From Bacillota bacterium (lineage in GTDB: Bacteria > Bacillota > Clostridia > Christensenellales > Aristaeellaceae): a stretch of DNA of 5,929 nucleotides. Location: NCBI GenBank assembly GCA_023460055.1, contig JAEWRJ010000126.1, positions 1-5,929 of the forward strand, written 5' to 3'. How positions within the stretch are numbered: the stretch's first letter is position 1; every line of letters begins with the position of its first letter. Of this stretch, positions 1 to 5,843 are shown one piece after another. The position numbers and the translations under genes were made by a program. The notes beneath the pieces are model-generated. The model made no database searches. It saw only the letters and a list, made by a program, of their open reading frames with translations, and was not told the origin of the DNA.

Positions 1-507
1 AATAGGCTGGGCTTTGTTCAGATCCTTCACAGTACGAAGCTGTTTCAGCTCTGTCTCGAGGTTGAGCCCATAGCCGCTTTTTGCTTCACAGGTTGTTGTG
101 CCGTGGCGCAGCATGCCGGACAATATCTTGAGGGCTTTGTTCTTCAGTTCTTCCCGGGTTGCAGCCCTTGTAGCGCGTACGGTGGAAAGTATTCCGCCGC
201 CCTGTGCCAGGATATCGAGATATGGCACTCCCTCAAGCTTCAGCGGCAGCTCATGCTCGCGCCAGCCGCCGAATACCAGATGCGTATGCGCGTCCACAAG
301 CCCGGGTGTAACCAGGCATCCCCCGGCATCGATCAGCTGATCAGCGCCTTCATTGGGCTTTCCCTGGCCGATTTTATCGATCAGTCCGTCACGGACGAAA
401 ATATACGCGTTATCGAGATAGAATACCTCTCCCTGCGCCTTTCCCGCTTTGGATTCAAACCCAAGCGGTGTAGCCAGGAGGCCTATGTTATGTATCAGCA
501 GGCTCAT
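1..507 (-). CDS. hutI: Imidazolonepropionase HutI, N-terminal 169 residues (cut by window edge)
   Basis: HutI hydrolyses 4-imidazolone-5-propionate to N-formimino-L-glutamate, the third step of cytosolic histidine degradation; it is a metal-dependent amidohydrolase. The frame stays open from the ATG at 507 to the left edge, so the C-terminal part (usually about 410-420 aa in total) is outside. The N-terminal beta domain is followed by the amidohydrolase motif VTPGLVDAHTHLVFGG at residues 66-81, with metal-ligand histidines H74 and H76, then the HutI-typical YLDILAQGGGILSTVRATR at 96-114 and GTTTCEAKSGYG at 136-147. These blocks distinguish HutI from other amidohydrolases. The start is fixed by an overlap of its ATG with the hutU stop codon (ATGA at 504-507) and a GGAGGAGG Shine-Dalgarno at 512-519. 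The overlap suggests translational coupling to hutU. No defect is visible in the part present. Confidence 0.95.
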   Translation of the reverse strand, partial: MSLLIHNIGLLATPLGFESKAGKAQGEVFYLDNAYIFVRDGLIDKIGQGKPNEGADQLIDAGGCLVTPGLVDAHTHLVFGGWREHELPLKLEGVPYLDILAQGGGILSTVRATRAATREELKNKALKILSGMLRHGTTTCEAKSGYGLNLETELKQLRTVKDLNKAQPI

Positions 508-2513
508 CCGACCTCCTCCACCGCTTTGCGTACCAATTCACTGTCCGACGCGTATGGAATGGTGATGCAGTCACTGCCGCTGAACTGATCGTTATATGCC
601 TCAGCTGTTTCAATAGCGTGTTCGTTCATTGCCCATGACCTCCGGGAAACGCCGGCCATCACATCCCATGGCATTGCCACGCGCAGGATCTCATCCACCC
701 GCTCGCTGCCGTCAAGCACCATACCGAAGCCTCCGTTGACCGATTTGCCGATCCCCACGCCCCCGCCGTTATGCAGCGCGGCAAGGGTCATGCCCCGGGC
801 ACAGTTGCCGGCAAAGCATTGCACAGCCATATCCGCCATGATATTGGAACCATCCTTTATGTTGCTGGTTTCACGGAAGGGTGAATCCGTTCCTCCGGTA
901 TCATGGTGGTCGCGGCCCAGCATCACAGGGCCGATCTCCCCCTTGCGCACCATGTCGTTGAACTTGAGCGCGATGTTCAGCCTTCCCATCGCGTCCTGGT
1001 AGAGGATACGGCACTGTGTTCCGACGACCAGCCTGTTCTTTTTCGCGTCGCGTACCCATGCCCAGTTATCCCTGTCCTGATAGCGCCGGGTGGGATCGAT
1101 CGTGTCCATGGCGGCCTGGTCTGTCTTTTCAAGATCCTCTTCCCTGCCGCTCAGGCAGCACCACCTGAAGGGGCCATAACCGTAATCAAACAGCTGCGGC
1201 CCCAGAATATCCTCCACATAGGATGGAAAGATGAAGCCGTCCAGATCATCGCGGCCGTTTGCGCAAATATCAGTCACGCCTGCGTCATATATAGCCTTTA
1301 AAAAGCTGTTTCCGTAATCAAAGAAGTAGGTGCCCTTTTCGTGATGTGCGCATATCAGCTCATAATGCCTCCTGAGCGAAGCGTCCACCCTCTTGCGGAA
1401 CTCCTCCGGGTCCTCATCAAGCATGCGGGTTCGTCCTTCAAAACTGAGGCCCTGCGGACAATATCCCCCGCCGTAGGGTACGTGGCAGGATGTCTGGTCG
1501 CTCAACAGGTCGATGTGAATATCATGCTCAAGGAAGTAATCAAGCAGGTCGACGATATTGCCCATATAGGCGATGGCGCAGGGTTTCTTTTCCTTCTGCA
1601 TGCTCAGCGCAGTCTGAACGATCTCCTCCAGCGAGTCGCTTTTCAGGCTGACCCATCCCTGATTGAAGCGGGTTTCTATCCGGGACGCGTCCACCTCAGC
1701 AATGATGGCTACAGCTCCTGCGATTTCAGCGGCCTTGCCCTGCGCCCCGCTCATGCCGCCCAGGCCTGACGACACAAAGAGCTTACCACTAAGATTATCT
1801 TCAAGTCCAAGCCCCAGCTTCATACGGCCGGCGCCAAGCAAGGTGTTGAAGGTGCCGTGAACAATGCCCTGGGGGCCGATATACATCCAGCCGCCTGCTG
1901 TCATCTGTCCATAGTTGGCTACGCCCAGCGCTGCCGCGCGGTTGAAATTCAGCTGGTCATCGTACATGCCGATCATCAAGCCGTTGGTCGTAATGACACG
2001 GGGAGACATGGGATGGGACCGGAACAGACCCAAGGGATGTCCGCTCATCATCACAAGCGTCTGGTCCCTCGTCAGCTGTTCCAGATAATGCTTGATCAGC
2101 CTGTACTGCATCCAATTTTGACAGACCTGCCCGGTCTCCCCATAAGTGACCAGTTCATAAGGGTACAGGGCGACCTCAAAATCGAGGTTATTATCGATCA
2201 TCACCTGAAGGGCTTTGCCTTCAAGGCATTCTCCCTTATAGCTTTCAACAGGAAGGCCCCTGATGCGGCCGGCAGGTCTGAAGCGATAGCCGTAAATTCG
2301 TCCATGGTCCGCAAGTTCCCGCGCGAATTCCGCAGCCATCACTTCATGATGCTCAACGGGGATGTAGCGCAGAGCGTTGCGAACGGCCAGCTCTTTTTCG
2401 GTCTGCCTCAATGCAGACTCACGCCTTGGAGCGCGGCGGATACCCTGCTCAAAAGCAGGATGATCGGGGAGCGGCCCGGATAACCAACGCGTATTCATGC
2501 TTGCCTGCGGCAT
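504..2513 (-). CDS. hutU: Urocanate hydratase HutU, long form (669 aa)
   Basis: Urocanase adds water to urocanate to give 4-imidazolone-5-propionate, using tightly bound NAD+ as an electrophile; it is a cytosolic enzyme of histidine breakdown. Family motifs, numbered from the start at 2513, are YGQMTAGGWMYIGPQGIVHGT (201-221), the NAD-binding glycine-rich GLGGMSGAQ (250-258), GPFRWCCLSG (447-456, in which C453 aligns with the catalytic Cys position of the family) and the C-terminal NGGGVGIGKSVNGGFGMVLDG (582-602). The length fits the roughly 670-aa form rather than the roughly 550-aa Bacillus/Pseudomonas form. An open frame continues upstream to an ATG at 2576, but that would overlap the preceding gene by 38 bp. 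An AGGAGG at 2520-2525, six bases from the ATG at 2513, fixes the start. It lies 25 bp after the aldo/keto reductase gene and overlaps hutI by 4 bp, so it is in an operon with both. The classical urocanase signature FQGLPARICW is replaced by VVGTQCRILYQ near 496-506. Confidence 0.96.
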   Translation of the reverse strand: MPQASMNTRWLSGPLPDHPAFEQGIRRAPRRESALRQTEKELAVRNALRYIPVEHHEVMAAEFARELADHGRIYGYRFRPAGRIRGLPVESYKGECLEGKALQVMIDNNLDFEVALYPYELVTYGETGQVCQNWMQYRLIKHYLEQLTRDQTLVMMSGHPLGLFRSHPMSPRVITTNGLMIGMYDDQLNFNRAAALGVANYGQMTAGGWMYIGPQGIVHGTFNTLLGAGRMKLGLGLEDNLSGKLFVSSGLGGMSGAQGKAAEIAGAVAIIAEVDASRIETRFNQGWVSLKSDSLEEIVQTALSMQKEKKPCAIAYMGNIVDLLDYFLEHDIHIDLLSDQTSCHVPYGGGYCPQGLSFEGRTRMLDEDPEEFRKRVDASLRRHYELICAHHEKGTYFFDYGNSFLKAIYDAGVTDICANGRDDLDGFIFPSYVEDILGPQLFDYGYGPFRWCCLSGREEDLEKTDQAAMDTIDPTRRYQDRDNWAWVRDAKKNRLVVGTQCRILYQDAMGRLNIALKFNDMVRKGEIGPVMLGRDHHDTGGTDSPFRETSNIKDGSNIMADMAVQCFAGNCARGMTLAALHNGGGVGIGKSVNGGFGMVLDGSERVDEILRVAMPWDVMAGVSRRSWAMNEHAIETAEAYNDQFSGSDCITIPYASDSELVRKAVEEVG

Positions 2514-2519
2514 CAGAGA

Positions 2520-2525
2520 CCTCCT
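2520..2525 (-). promoter_or_regulatory. Ribosome binding site of hutU
   Basis: A perfect AGGAGG (minus strand) sits 6 nt before the ATG at 2513, inside the 25-bp gap after the aldo/keto reductase stop. It decides the hutU start against the longer open frame beginning at 2576, which would make the site internal coding sequence. Confidence 0.85.
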
Positions 2526-2538
2526 GCTGACAGATTGA

Positions 2539-3459
2539 TCAGGGCAGCGTATTCCCCGCTGCCAGGTAGATTTCATACCATTCTTCGCGTGTCAGACGGA
2601 TTTCCGCTGCCTTCACGCAATCCTTCAGGCGCTGGACATTCATAGTTCCGGTGACGGGCTGCATACCGGCCGGGTGGCGAAGCAGCCAGGCCATCGTGAT
2701 GGTGGTATTGCTTACGCTGTACTTTGCCGCGATTTCATCGATCTTGCGGTTTAGCACGGGGAACTTTTCATTGCCGAGGAAAACGCCTTCAAACATACCG
2801 TACTGGAAAGGTGACCAGGGCTGGATGGTCATGTCATGCAGACGGCAGTAATCAAGCACGCTGCCATCACGGTTGACGGCAAAGTCATCCTGCATATTGA
2901 CGTGCTGCCCCTGTGAGATCATGGTGGCGTTGGTGATGCTCAGCTGCAGCTGGTTTGCCACGATCGGCTGGCGGACATAACGCTTTAACAGCTTGATCTG
3001 CATCGGATTCTGGTTGGATACACCGAAATGCCGTACCTTGCCGTTTGATTGCAGGATATCAAAGGCTTCCGCCACTTCTTCGGGCTCAACCAAAGCATCG
3101 GGTCTGTGAAGCAGAAGGACATCCAGGTATTCTGTATTCAGCCGCTTCAAGCTGCCGTCAACCGATTTGAGGATATGATCCTTTGAAAAATCAAAGGCGA
3201 CGCCGCGGCGGATGCCGCACTTTGATTGAAGCAGTACTTTCTCACGCACGGTGCTGTTCATATGGATGGCCTTGGCGAAGACAGATTCACAGTCCCCGTT
3301 ACCGTAAATGTCGGCATGGTCGAAGAAATACGCTCCTTGATCGATCGCTGCGTGTACAAAGTGTTCGGCCTCCGCAGGCTCAAGCTTGTTGATGCGCATG
3401 CATCCGACTGCGATGCAAGGTACTTTCAGACCTGAAGCACCTAAATTAACAGTTCTCAC
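2539..3459 (-). CDS. Aldo/keto reductase, YdhF-like (306 aa)
   Basis: A cytosolic NAD(P)H-dependent oxidoreductase of the aldo/keto reductase superfamily, reducing aldehydes or ketones in a TIM barrel; its substrate is unknown. The catalytic tetrad is visible: D47 and Y52 in FFDHADIYG, K80 in LLQSKCG and H118 in VLLLHRPD. Further family blocks are GKVRHFGVSNQNP (140-152), the NQLQLS strand (169-174) and TITMAWLLRHPAGMQPVTGT near 253-272. The C-terminal end EEWYEIYLAAGNTLP resembles the YdhF (COG4989) branch. Length is normal for the family. Translation starts at a GTG at 3459, supported by AAAGGAG at 3467-3473. The gene begins 17 bp after the alcohol dehydrogenase stop and ends 25 bp before hutU, so co-transcription with both is very likely. 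Family assignment is secure; a role in histidine metabolism is only inferred from position. Confidence 0.93.
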   Translation of the reverse strand: MRTVNLGASGLKVPCIAVGCMRINKLEPAEAEHFVHAAIDQGAYFFDHADIYGNGDCESVFAKAIHMNSTVREKVLLQSKCGIRRGVAFDFSKDHILKSVDGSLKRLNTEYLDVLLLHRPDALVEPEEVAEAFDILQSNGKVRHFGVSNQNPMQIKLLKRYVRQPIVANQLQLSITNATMISQGQHVNMQDDFAVNRDGSVLDYCRLHDMTIQPWSPFQYGMFEGVFLGNEKFPVLNRKIDEIAAKYSVSNTTITMAWLLRHPAGMQPVTGTMNVQRLKDCVKAAEIRLTREEWYEIYLAAGNTLP

Positions 3460-3466
3460 GGAATTT

Positions 3467-3473
3467 CTCCTTT
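3467..3473 (-). promoter_or_regulatory. Ribosome binding site for the GTG start of the aldo/keto reductase
   Basis: AAAGGAG on the minus strand lies 7 nt before a GTG at 3459. It fills most of the 17-bp gap after the alcohol dehydrogenase stop and supports the non-ATG start; the protein begins MRTVNLGASGLKVP, the normal N-terminus for the family. Confidence 0.75.
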
Positions 3474-3476
3474 CTG

Positions 3477-4655
3477 CTATTTAACCGATCTGTAGATCTC
3501 AAGCACATCCTGCCAATAGAGTTTCTTCAGGCCGCCCAAGGGCTCCTCTGCCCCGAAAGCATATCCGGTCGCCTTTTTTGCCATTTCTTCAAGCTTGTCA
3601 TCGTTGATGCCCAGTTCACTCAAGGTGGCGGGCAATCCCATAGCATGGTAGAATGTCTTCAGCCTGGCGATGCCTTCCTGCACAATATCGTCGGGATCAC
3701 GGAAACTTCCCTGGACTCCCATCACGTTGATGGCAAACTGCACAAACATATTGATGTTATCCTTGTATACATACTGCATCCAGCCGGGTGTCAGCACGGC
3801 CAGACCCGCGCCGTGCGCGACATCATAGATGGCGGACAGCTCATGCTCCATGCCATGGCAGGCCCAATCCTGCTCGCGCCCCATGCCAACCAGGCCGTTA
3901 TGGGCGACGGTTCCGCCGAATCCAAGCTCGCACCAGGCGTCATAGTCAGTGGGGTTATCCAGCGCCTTGGGCGCGTTTTTCATCAAAGTTTTCAGAACGG
4001 TCTCGCATAGGCCATCGGTCAGGTCCGTATGCGTTGTATTGGTAAAATAACGCTCAAACACATGGCTCATCATATCGGCTACGCCGTTGGCCAGCTGATT
4101 CTTAGGCAAAGTAAAGAACAGTTCAGGGTTGATGACGCTGAGCAGCGGGCGAAGATGCGGGCTGCCATAGCCATACTTCAGCTGCTTTTCCTCGTTGGTG
4201 ATCACGGTGTCACCGCTGGACTCGCTGCCCGCGGCAGGGATCGTCAGGATGGTGGCAACAGGCAGCGCGCGCTTGATGCGTTTGCCCTGCTCATATACAT
4301 CCCAGACATCTCCCTCATAATATACACCCATGGCAATCGCCTTGGCCGAGTCGATGACGCTGCCGCCGCCGACTGCCAGGATCAGGTCGACATCCTCTCT
4401 TTTGCATAGCACGATGCCTGCGTGAACCAGGGACAGGCGCGGATTTGGTTTCACACCCGCGAGTTCTACAAACTCAATCCCATGATCATTGAGAGAAGCC
4501 ACCACGCGGTCGTACAAACCGCTTTGCTTGATGCTGCCGCCGCCGTAGTGCAGCAGCACCTTCTTTGCATGAGACTTTAAAAGCTTTCCAATCTGCTGCT
4601 CCGTATCCTTACCAAAGATAATACGGGCGGGTGAGTAAAAATCAAAATTCAGCAC
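3477..4655 (-). CDS. Iron/zinc-dependent alcohol dehydrogenase, YqhD/BdhA-like (392 aa)
   Basis: Group III metal-dependent alcohol dehydrogenase, expected to interconvert aldehydes and alcohols, usually in the reductive direction with NADPH in the YqhD/butanol dehydrogenase branch. Nucleotide-binding elements are HYGGGSIKQSG (36-46) and the AVGGGSVIDSAKA block (94-106). TIPAAGSESSGDTVI (138-152) is the family's substrate-side motif. Metal ligands are D194 and H198 in GVADMMSHVFERY, H267 in WACHGMEHELSA and H281 in DVAHGAGLAVLTP; their spacing matches the Asp-His-His-His set of E. coli YqhD. Length is normal. Translation starts at GTG 4655, with GGAGGAGG at 4664-4671 eight bases away, and the N-terminus NFDFYSPARIIFGK aligns with family starts. 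It is the first gene of the hut-containing operon, behind the promoter candidate near 4758-4785. Cofactor and substrate are inferred from family. Confidence 0.94.
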   Translation of the reverse strand: MLNFDFYSPARIIFGKDTEQQIGKLLKSHAKKVLLHYGGGSIKQSGLYDRVVASLNDHGIEFVELAGVKPNPRLSLVHAGIVLCKREDVDLILAVGGGSVIDSAKAIAMGVYYEGDVWDVYEQGKRIKRALPVATILTIPAAGSESSGDTVITNEEKQLKYGYGSPHLRPLLSVINPELFFTLPKNQLANGVADMMSHVFERYFTNTTHTDLTDGLCETVLKTLMKNAPKALDNPTDYDAWCELGFGGTVAHNGLVGMGREQDWACHGMEHELSAIYDVAHGAGLAVLTPGWMQYVYKDNINMFVQFAINVMGVQGSFRDPDDIVQEGIARLKTFYHAMGLPATLSELGINDDKLEEMAKKATGYAFGAEEPLGGLKKLYWQDVLEIYRSVK

Positions 4656-4663
4656 AAGTTATT

Positions 4664-4671
4664 CCTCCTCC
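4664..4671 (-). promoter_or_regulatory. Ribosome binding site for the GTG start of the alcohol dehydrogenase
   Basis: GGAGGAGG on the minus strand, 8 nt before the GTG at 4655. An ATG directly in front of it opens only a four-codon frame (MEEE, stop) that overlaps the site and is probably incidental. No other in-frame start near by would give a normal N-terminus. Confidence 0.75.
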
Positions 4672-4684
4672 ATTTTGTTTGGCT

Positions 4685-4763
4685 GTCATTTTGGCCCATA
4701 ATCCGCATACTTTGTATAAACTGCTGCGTCAAATTGGCCGCTGGCTGATGATACTATTGTATA
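4685..4763. repeat. Diverged tandem pair of a 34-36 bp composite motif in the operon control region
   Basis: Copy A is 4685-4718 and copy B is 4728-4763. On the plus strand each begins with GTCAnnTTGGCC-like sequence (GTCATTTTGGCC at 4685-4696, GTCAAATTGGCC at 4728-4739; 10 of 12 identical). After 10 or 11 unmatched bases each ends with ATACT(A)TTGTATA (4707-4718, 4751-4763; identical apart from one inserted base). Each second block contains the dyad ATAC-N3/4-GTAT. The two copies are 43-45 bp apart, about four helical turns. The repeat is directly visible; a role as a duplicated regulator-binding module is inferred from its place over the promoter candidates. Confidence 0.6.
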
Positions 4764-4785
4764 CCATGTTCAGCGTAATGCGCAA
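4758..4785 (-). promoter_or_regulatory. Candidate promoter of the alcohol dehydrogenase-hut operon
   Basis: On the minus strand, TTGCGC (4780-4785) is separated by 16 bp from TATACA (4758-4763), with a TG extension one base before the -10 element (TGGTATACA). The predicted transcription start is near 4750, giving a leader of about 95 nt. The -10 element lies within the dyad of repeat copy B, so a protein bound there would be expected to block polymerase. It is the best promoter in the gap. A weaker alternative is TTGACG (4727-4732), 17 bp, TATGCG (4704-4709). Confidence 0.5.
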
Positions 4786-4787
4786 GG

Positions 4788-4799
4788 CAAAGCACTTTG
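4788..4799. promoter_or_regulatory. Short dyad just upstream of the operon -35 element
   Basis: CAAAG-CA-CTTTG is an inverted repeat of two 5-bp arms around 2 bp, lying directly upstream of the candidate -35 box at 4780-4785. The position suits a regulator site, but the dyad is short and could be chance. Confidence 0.2.
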
Positions 4800-4858
4800 T
4801 CCATATTCATAATCCCGGTTAATATTGATAACTTTCCTCTTCAAACAGCGCGAGTGCT

Positions 4859-5566
4859 CTAACCCAGCTGCTTGGAAAGATAAGTTTGCAATTCCTTGAA
4901 CCCGCCCTGCGGAAAAGCTGATATATCTTTGTTTTTTTCATTGATCAGGCAGTCTGTCAGCAGAAAAACACGCATGCCCAGTTCGACCGCCGCCAAGTCA
5001 TCTTCCGCGTCATTGCCAACCATGATGCAATTTTCAGGCAGTTCACCGATCTTCTCCAAGATCTCCAAATAATAGCCCGGATTTGGTTTGCAATAGCAGT
5101 AATCCTCATAGGTCGTAAACAGCTCAAAATCTTCAGGCTTAAGACCGGCCCAGCGGATACGGTGACATGTGGCAATGCGGGGAAACAAAGGGTTGGTGGC
5201 AAGAATCAAGCGGTGTCCCTGCTGCTTCAGCATGCAGATAACCTCGGAAGCACAGGGGCTAAATCTGCAGGCAGCTTCTACCTGCTGAAACTCGTTTGCA
5301 TAGAATGATTCAAAAAGCTCTCTGTCCTTCGTAACCTCCGGCCCCATGATTTCTTCAAAGGTCCGCCAGAAACGAGTTTCATTGGTCATGCTTCCATCAT
5401 TTTTGATCATGGCATAGGTTCCTTGTCCAAGTGCTGCAATGACCGCCTGCGGGTCATAGCCGTATGCGGCTACCTTTTTGCCAAGCAGTCCAAAATATGT
5501 CCCGACAAATTGGTTCTGATCCATGGGAAGGAGTGTTCCGTCCAGGTCGAATAAAATGACAGCCAT
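4859..5566 (-). CDS. HAD-superfamily hydrolase (235 aa), substrate unknown
   Basis: A cytosolic phosphatase-type hydrolase of the haloacid dehalogenase superfamily. All four catalytic motifs are visible. Motif I is LFDLDGTLL with nucleophile D7 and acid/base D9. Motif II is LILATN with T124. Motif III is the lysine K160 in YCKPNPGYYLEIL. Motif IV is IMVGNDAEDDLAAVELGM, supplying acidic Mg2+ ligands around D186-D190. Residues of about 15-100 between motifs I and II form a helical C1-type cap. The length and KPNPGYY context fit the phosphoglycolate phosphatase-like group, but the substrate cannot be read from sequence. Cysteines are fairly numerous (C100, C105, C111, C134, C157, C159, C180, C206). 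The ATG at 5566 has an AAGGA at 5576-5580, nine bases away. The gene ends 203 bp before the hut-operon start codon, with no clear terminator between, and lies downstream of the tRNA-Ala terminator, so it is probably its own transcription unit. Confidence 0.92.
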   Translation of the reverse strand: MAVILFDLDGTLLPMDQNQFVGTYFGLLGKKVAAYGYDPQAVIAALGQGTYAMIKNDGSMTNETRFWRTFEEIMGPEVTKDRELFESFYANEFQQVEAACRFSPCASEVICMLKQQGHRLILATNPLFPRIATCHRIRWAGLKPEDFELFTTYEDYCYCKPNPGYYLEILEKIGELPENCIMVGNDAEDDLAAVELGMRVFLLTDCLINEKNKDISAFPQGGFKELQTYLSKQLG

Positions 5567-5588
5567 CTATTTTTTTCCTTACAATTTG

Positions 5589-5594
5589 ATTATA
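5589..5594 (-). promoter_or_regulatory. Perfect TATAAT -10 box in front of the HAD hydrolase gene
   Basis: TATAAT on the minus strand, 22 bp before the ATG at 5566. A start near 5582 would leave a leader of about 15 nt that still contains the AAGGA at 5576-5580. The -35 region at 17 bp (TTATAG, 5612-5617) is poor and falls inside the tRNA terminator hairpin. The box also lies in the terminator's T-rich tail, so its match may be partly accidental. Confidence 0.35.
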
Positions 5595-5629
5595 AAACAA
5601 GAGCTGCAATCCTATAAAGAATGCAGCTC
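5593..5629 (-). terminator. Rho-independent terminator of the tRNA-Ala gene
   Basis: The perfect 8-bp inverted repeat GAGCTGCA/TGCAGCTC (arms 5601-5608 and 5622-5629) has a 13-nt loop. In the minus direction it is followed by TTGTTTTA. It starts 7 bases past the tRNA 3' end, the expected place for ending the tRNA transcript. The loop is long and the T-run is interrupted by a G, so termination may be incomplete and leak into the HAD gene. Confidence 0.7.
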
Positions 5630-5635
5630 CTGATT

Positions 5636-5711
5636 TGGTGGAGCATAGCGGATTCGAACCGCTGACCCCAACACTGCCAGTGTTGTGCGCTACCAGCTGC
5701 GCTAATGCCCC
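5636..5711 (-). tRNA. tRNA-Ala(GGC), complete, with encoded CCA
   Basis: The 76-nt minus-strand gene folds into a full cloverleaf. The acceptor is GGGGCAT paired with ATGCTCC, the D stem GCGC/GCGC with an 8-nt loop containing GG, and the anticodon stem CAACA/TGTTG with loop CTGGCAG. The variable loop is 5 nt, the T stem AGCGG/CCGCT with loop TTCGAAT, then discriminator A and CCA. The anticodon GGC (5676-5678) reads the alanine codon GCC and, by wobble, GCU. The only non-Watson-Crick acceptor pair is G3-U70, the major identity element for alanyl-tRNA synthetase, which independently confirms the assignment. It has its own promoter (5726-5754) and terminator (5593-5629), with no other tRNA gene beside it in this window. 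Confidence 0.97.
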
Positions 5712-5725
5712 AATCAACGGAGATA

Positions 5726-5754
5726 AATATATCATAACAGTTCGTGCTTGTAAA
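5726..5754 (-). promoter_or_regulatory. Promoter of the tRNA-Ala gene
   Basis: On the minus strand, TTTACA (5749-5754), a 17-bp spacer and TATATT (5726-5731) make a good sigma-A-type promoter. The predicted start near 5719 leaves a 5' leader of about 8 nt for RNase P to remove. Confidence 0.7.
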
Positions 5755-5776
5755 TACCCCTTCCGGCAGAAATTTA

Positions 5777-5805
5777 TAGAAAATGATTGCTCCGCATGAT
5801 ATAAT
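5777..5805 (+). promoter_or_regulatory. Extended -10 promoter of the rightward membrane protein gene
   Basis: A perfect extended -10, TGATATAAT (5797-5805), has only a weak -35 at 17 bp (TAGAAA, 5777-5782), as is common for extended -10 promoters. The predicted start near 5812 gives a leader of about 32 nt before the ATG at 5844. It points away from the tRNA promoter; the two -35 regions are about 22 bp apart. Confidence 0.6.
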
Positions 5806-5843
5806 ATTTATAGAAATAAACGATTCATGGACGGAGGACCCGC

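Noticed and set aside
1857..2483. Plus-strand 208-aa open frame opposite hutU, and other long plus-strand frames at 903-1301, 1341-1769, 3645-4010 and 4029-4409
   Set aside because: All lie antisense to well-supported genes, have no recognisable domain or ribosome site, and are explained by the codon bias of the opposite strand.
2514..2576. N-terminal extension of HutU by 21 residues from an ATG at 2576
   Set aside because: It would overlap the aldo/keto reductase gene by 38 bp and swallow the perfect AGGAGG that precedes the ATG at 2513; the extra residues (rich in R, S and Q) do not look like a urocanase N-terminus.
4658..4672. Four-codon leader peptide (MEEE, stop) in front of the alcohol dehydrogenase
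   Set aside because: It overlaps the ribosome binding site of the gene itself, has no ribosome site of its own, encodes no regulatory-looking run such as histidines, and no attenuator hairpins accompany it.
4631..4822. Plus-strand 63-aa open frame covering most of the operon control region, with hydrophobic residues
   Set aside because: It starts inside the alcohol dehydrogenase gene on the opposite strand with no good ribosome site or promoter and covers the promoter and repeat region; its hydrophobic look comes from AT-rich sequence.
4801..4858. Terminator after the HAD gene
   Set aside because: Only a 5-bp AT-only pairing (ATATT/AATAT) is visible, with no GC-rich stem or T-run in the minus direction, so no terminator can be supported.
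4957..5202. Minus-strand 81-aa open frame inside the HAD gene
   Set aside because: It is a shifted frame of a gene whose main frame carries all four HAD motifs.
5454..5735. Minus-strand 93-aa open frame across the tRNA gene
   Set aside because: Part of it is the tRNA-Ala gene translated (the ALAQLVAHNTGSVGVSGSNPLCS pattern is typical of a conceptually translated tRNA) and the rest is out-of-frame HAD gene.
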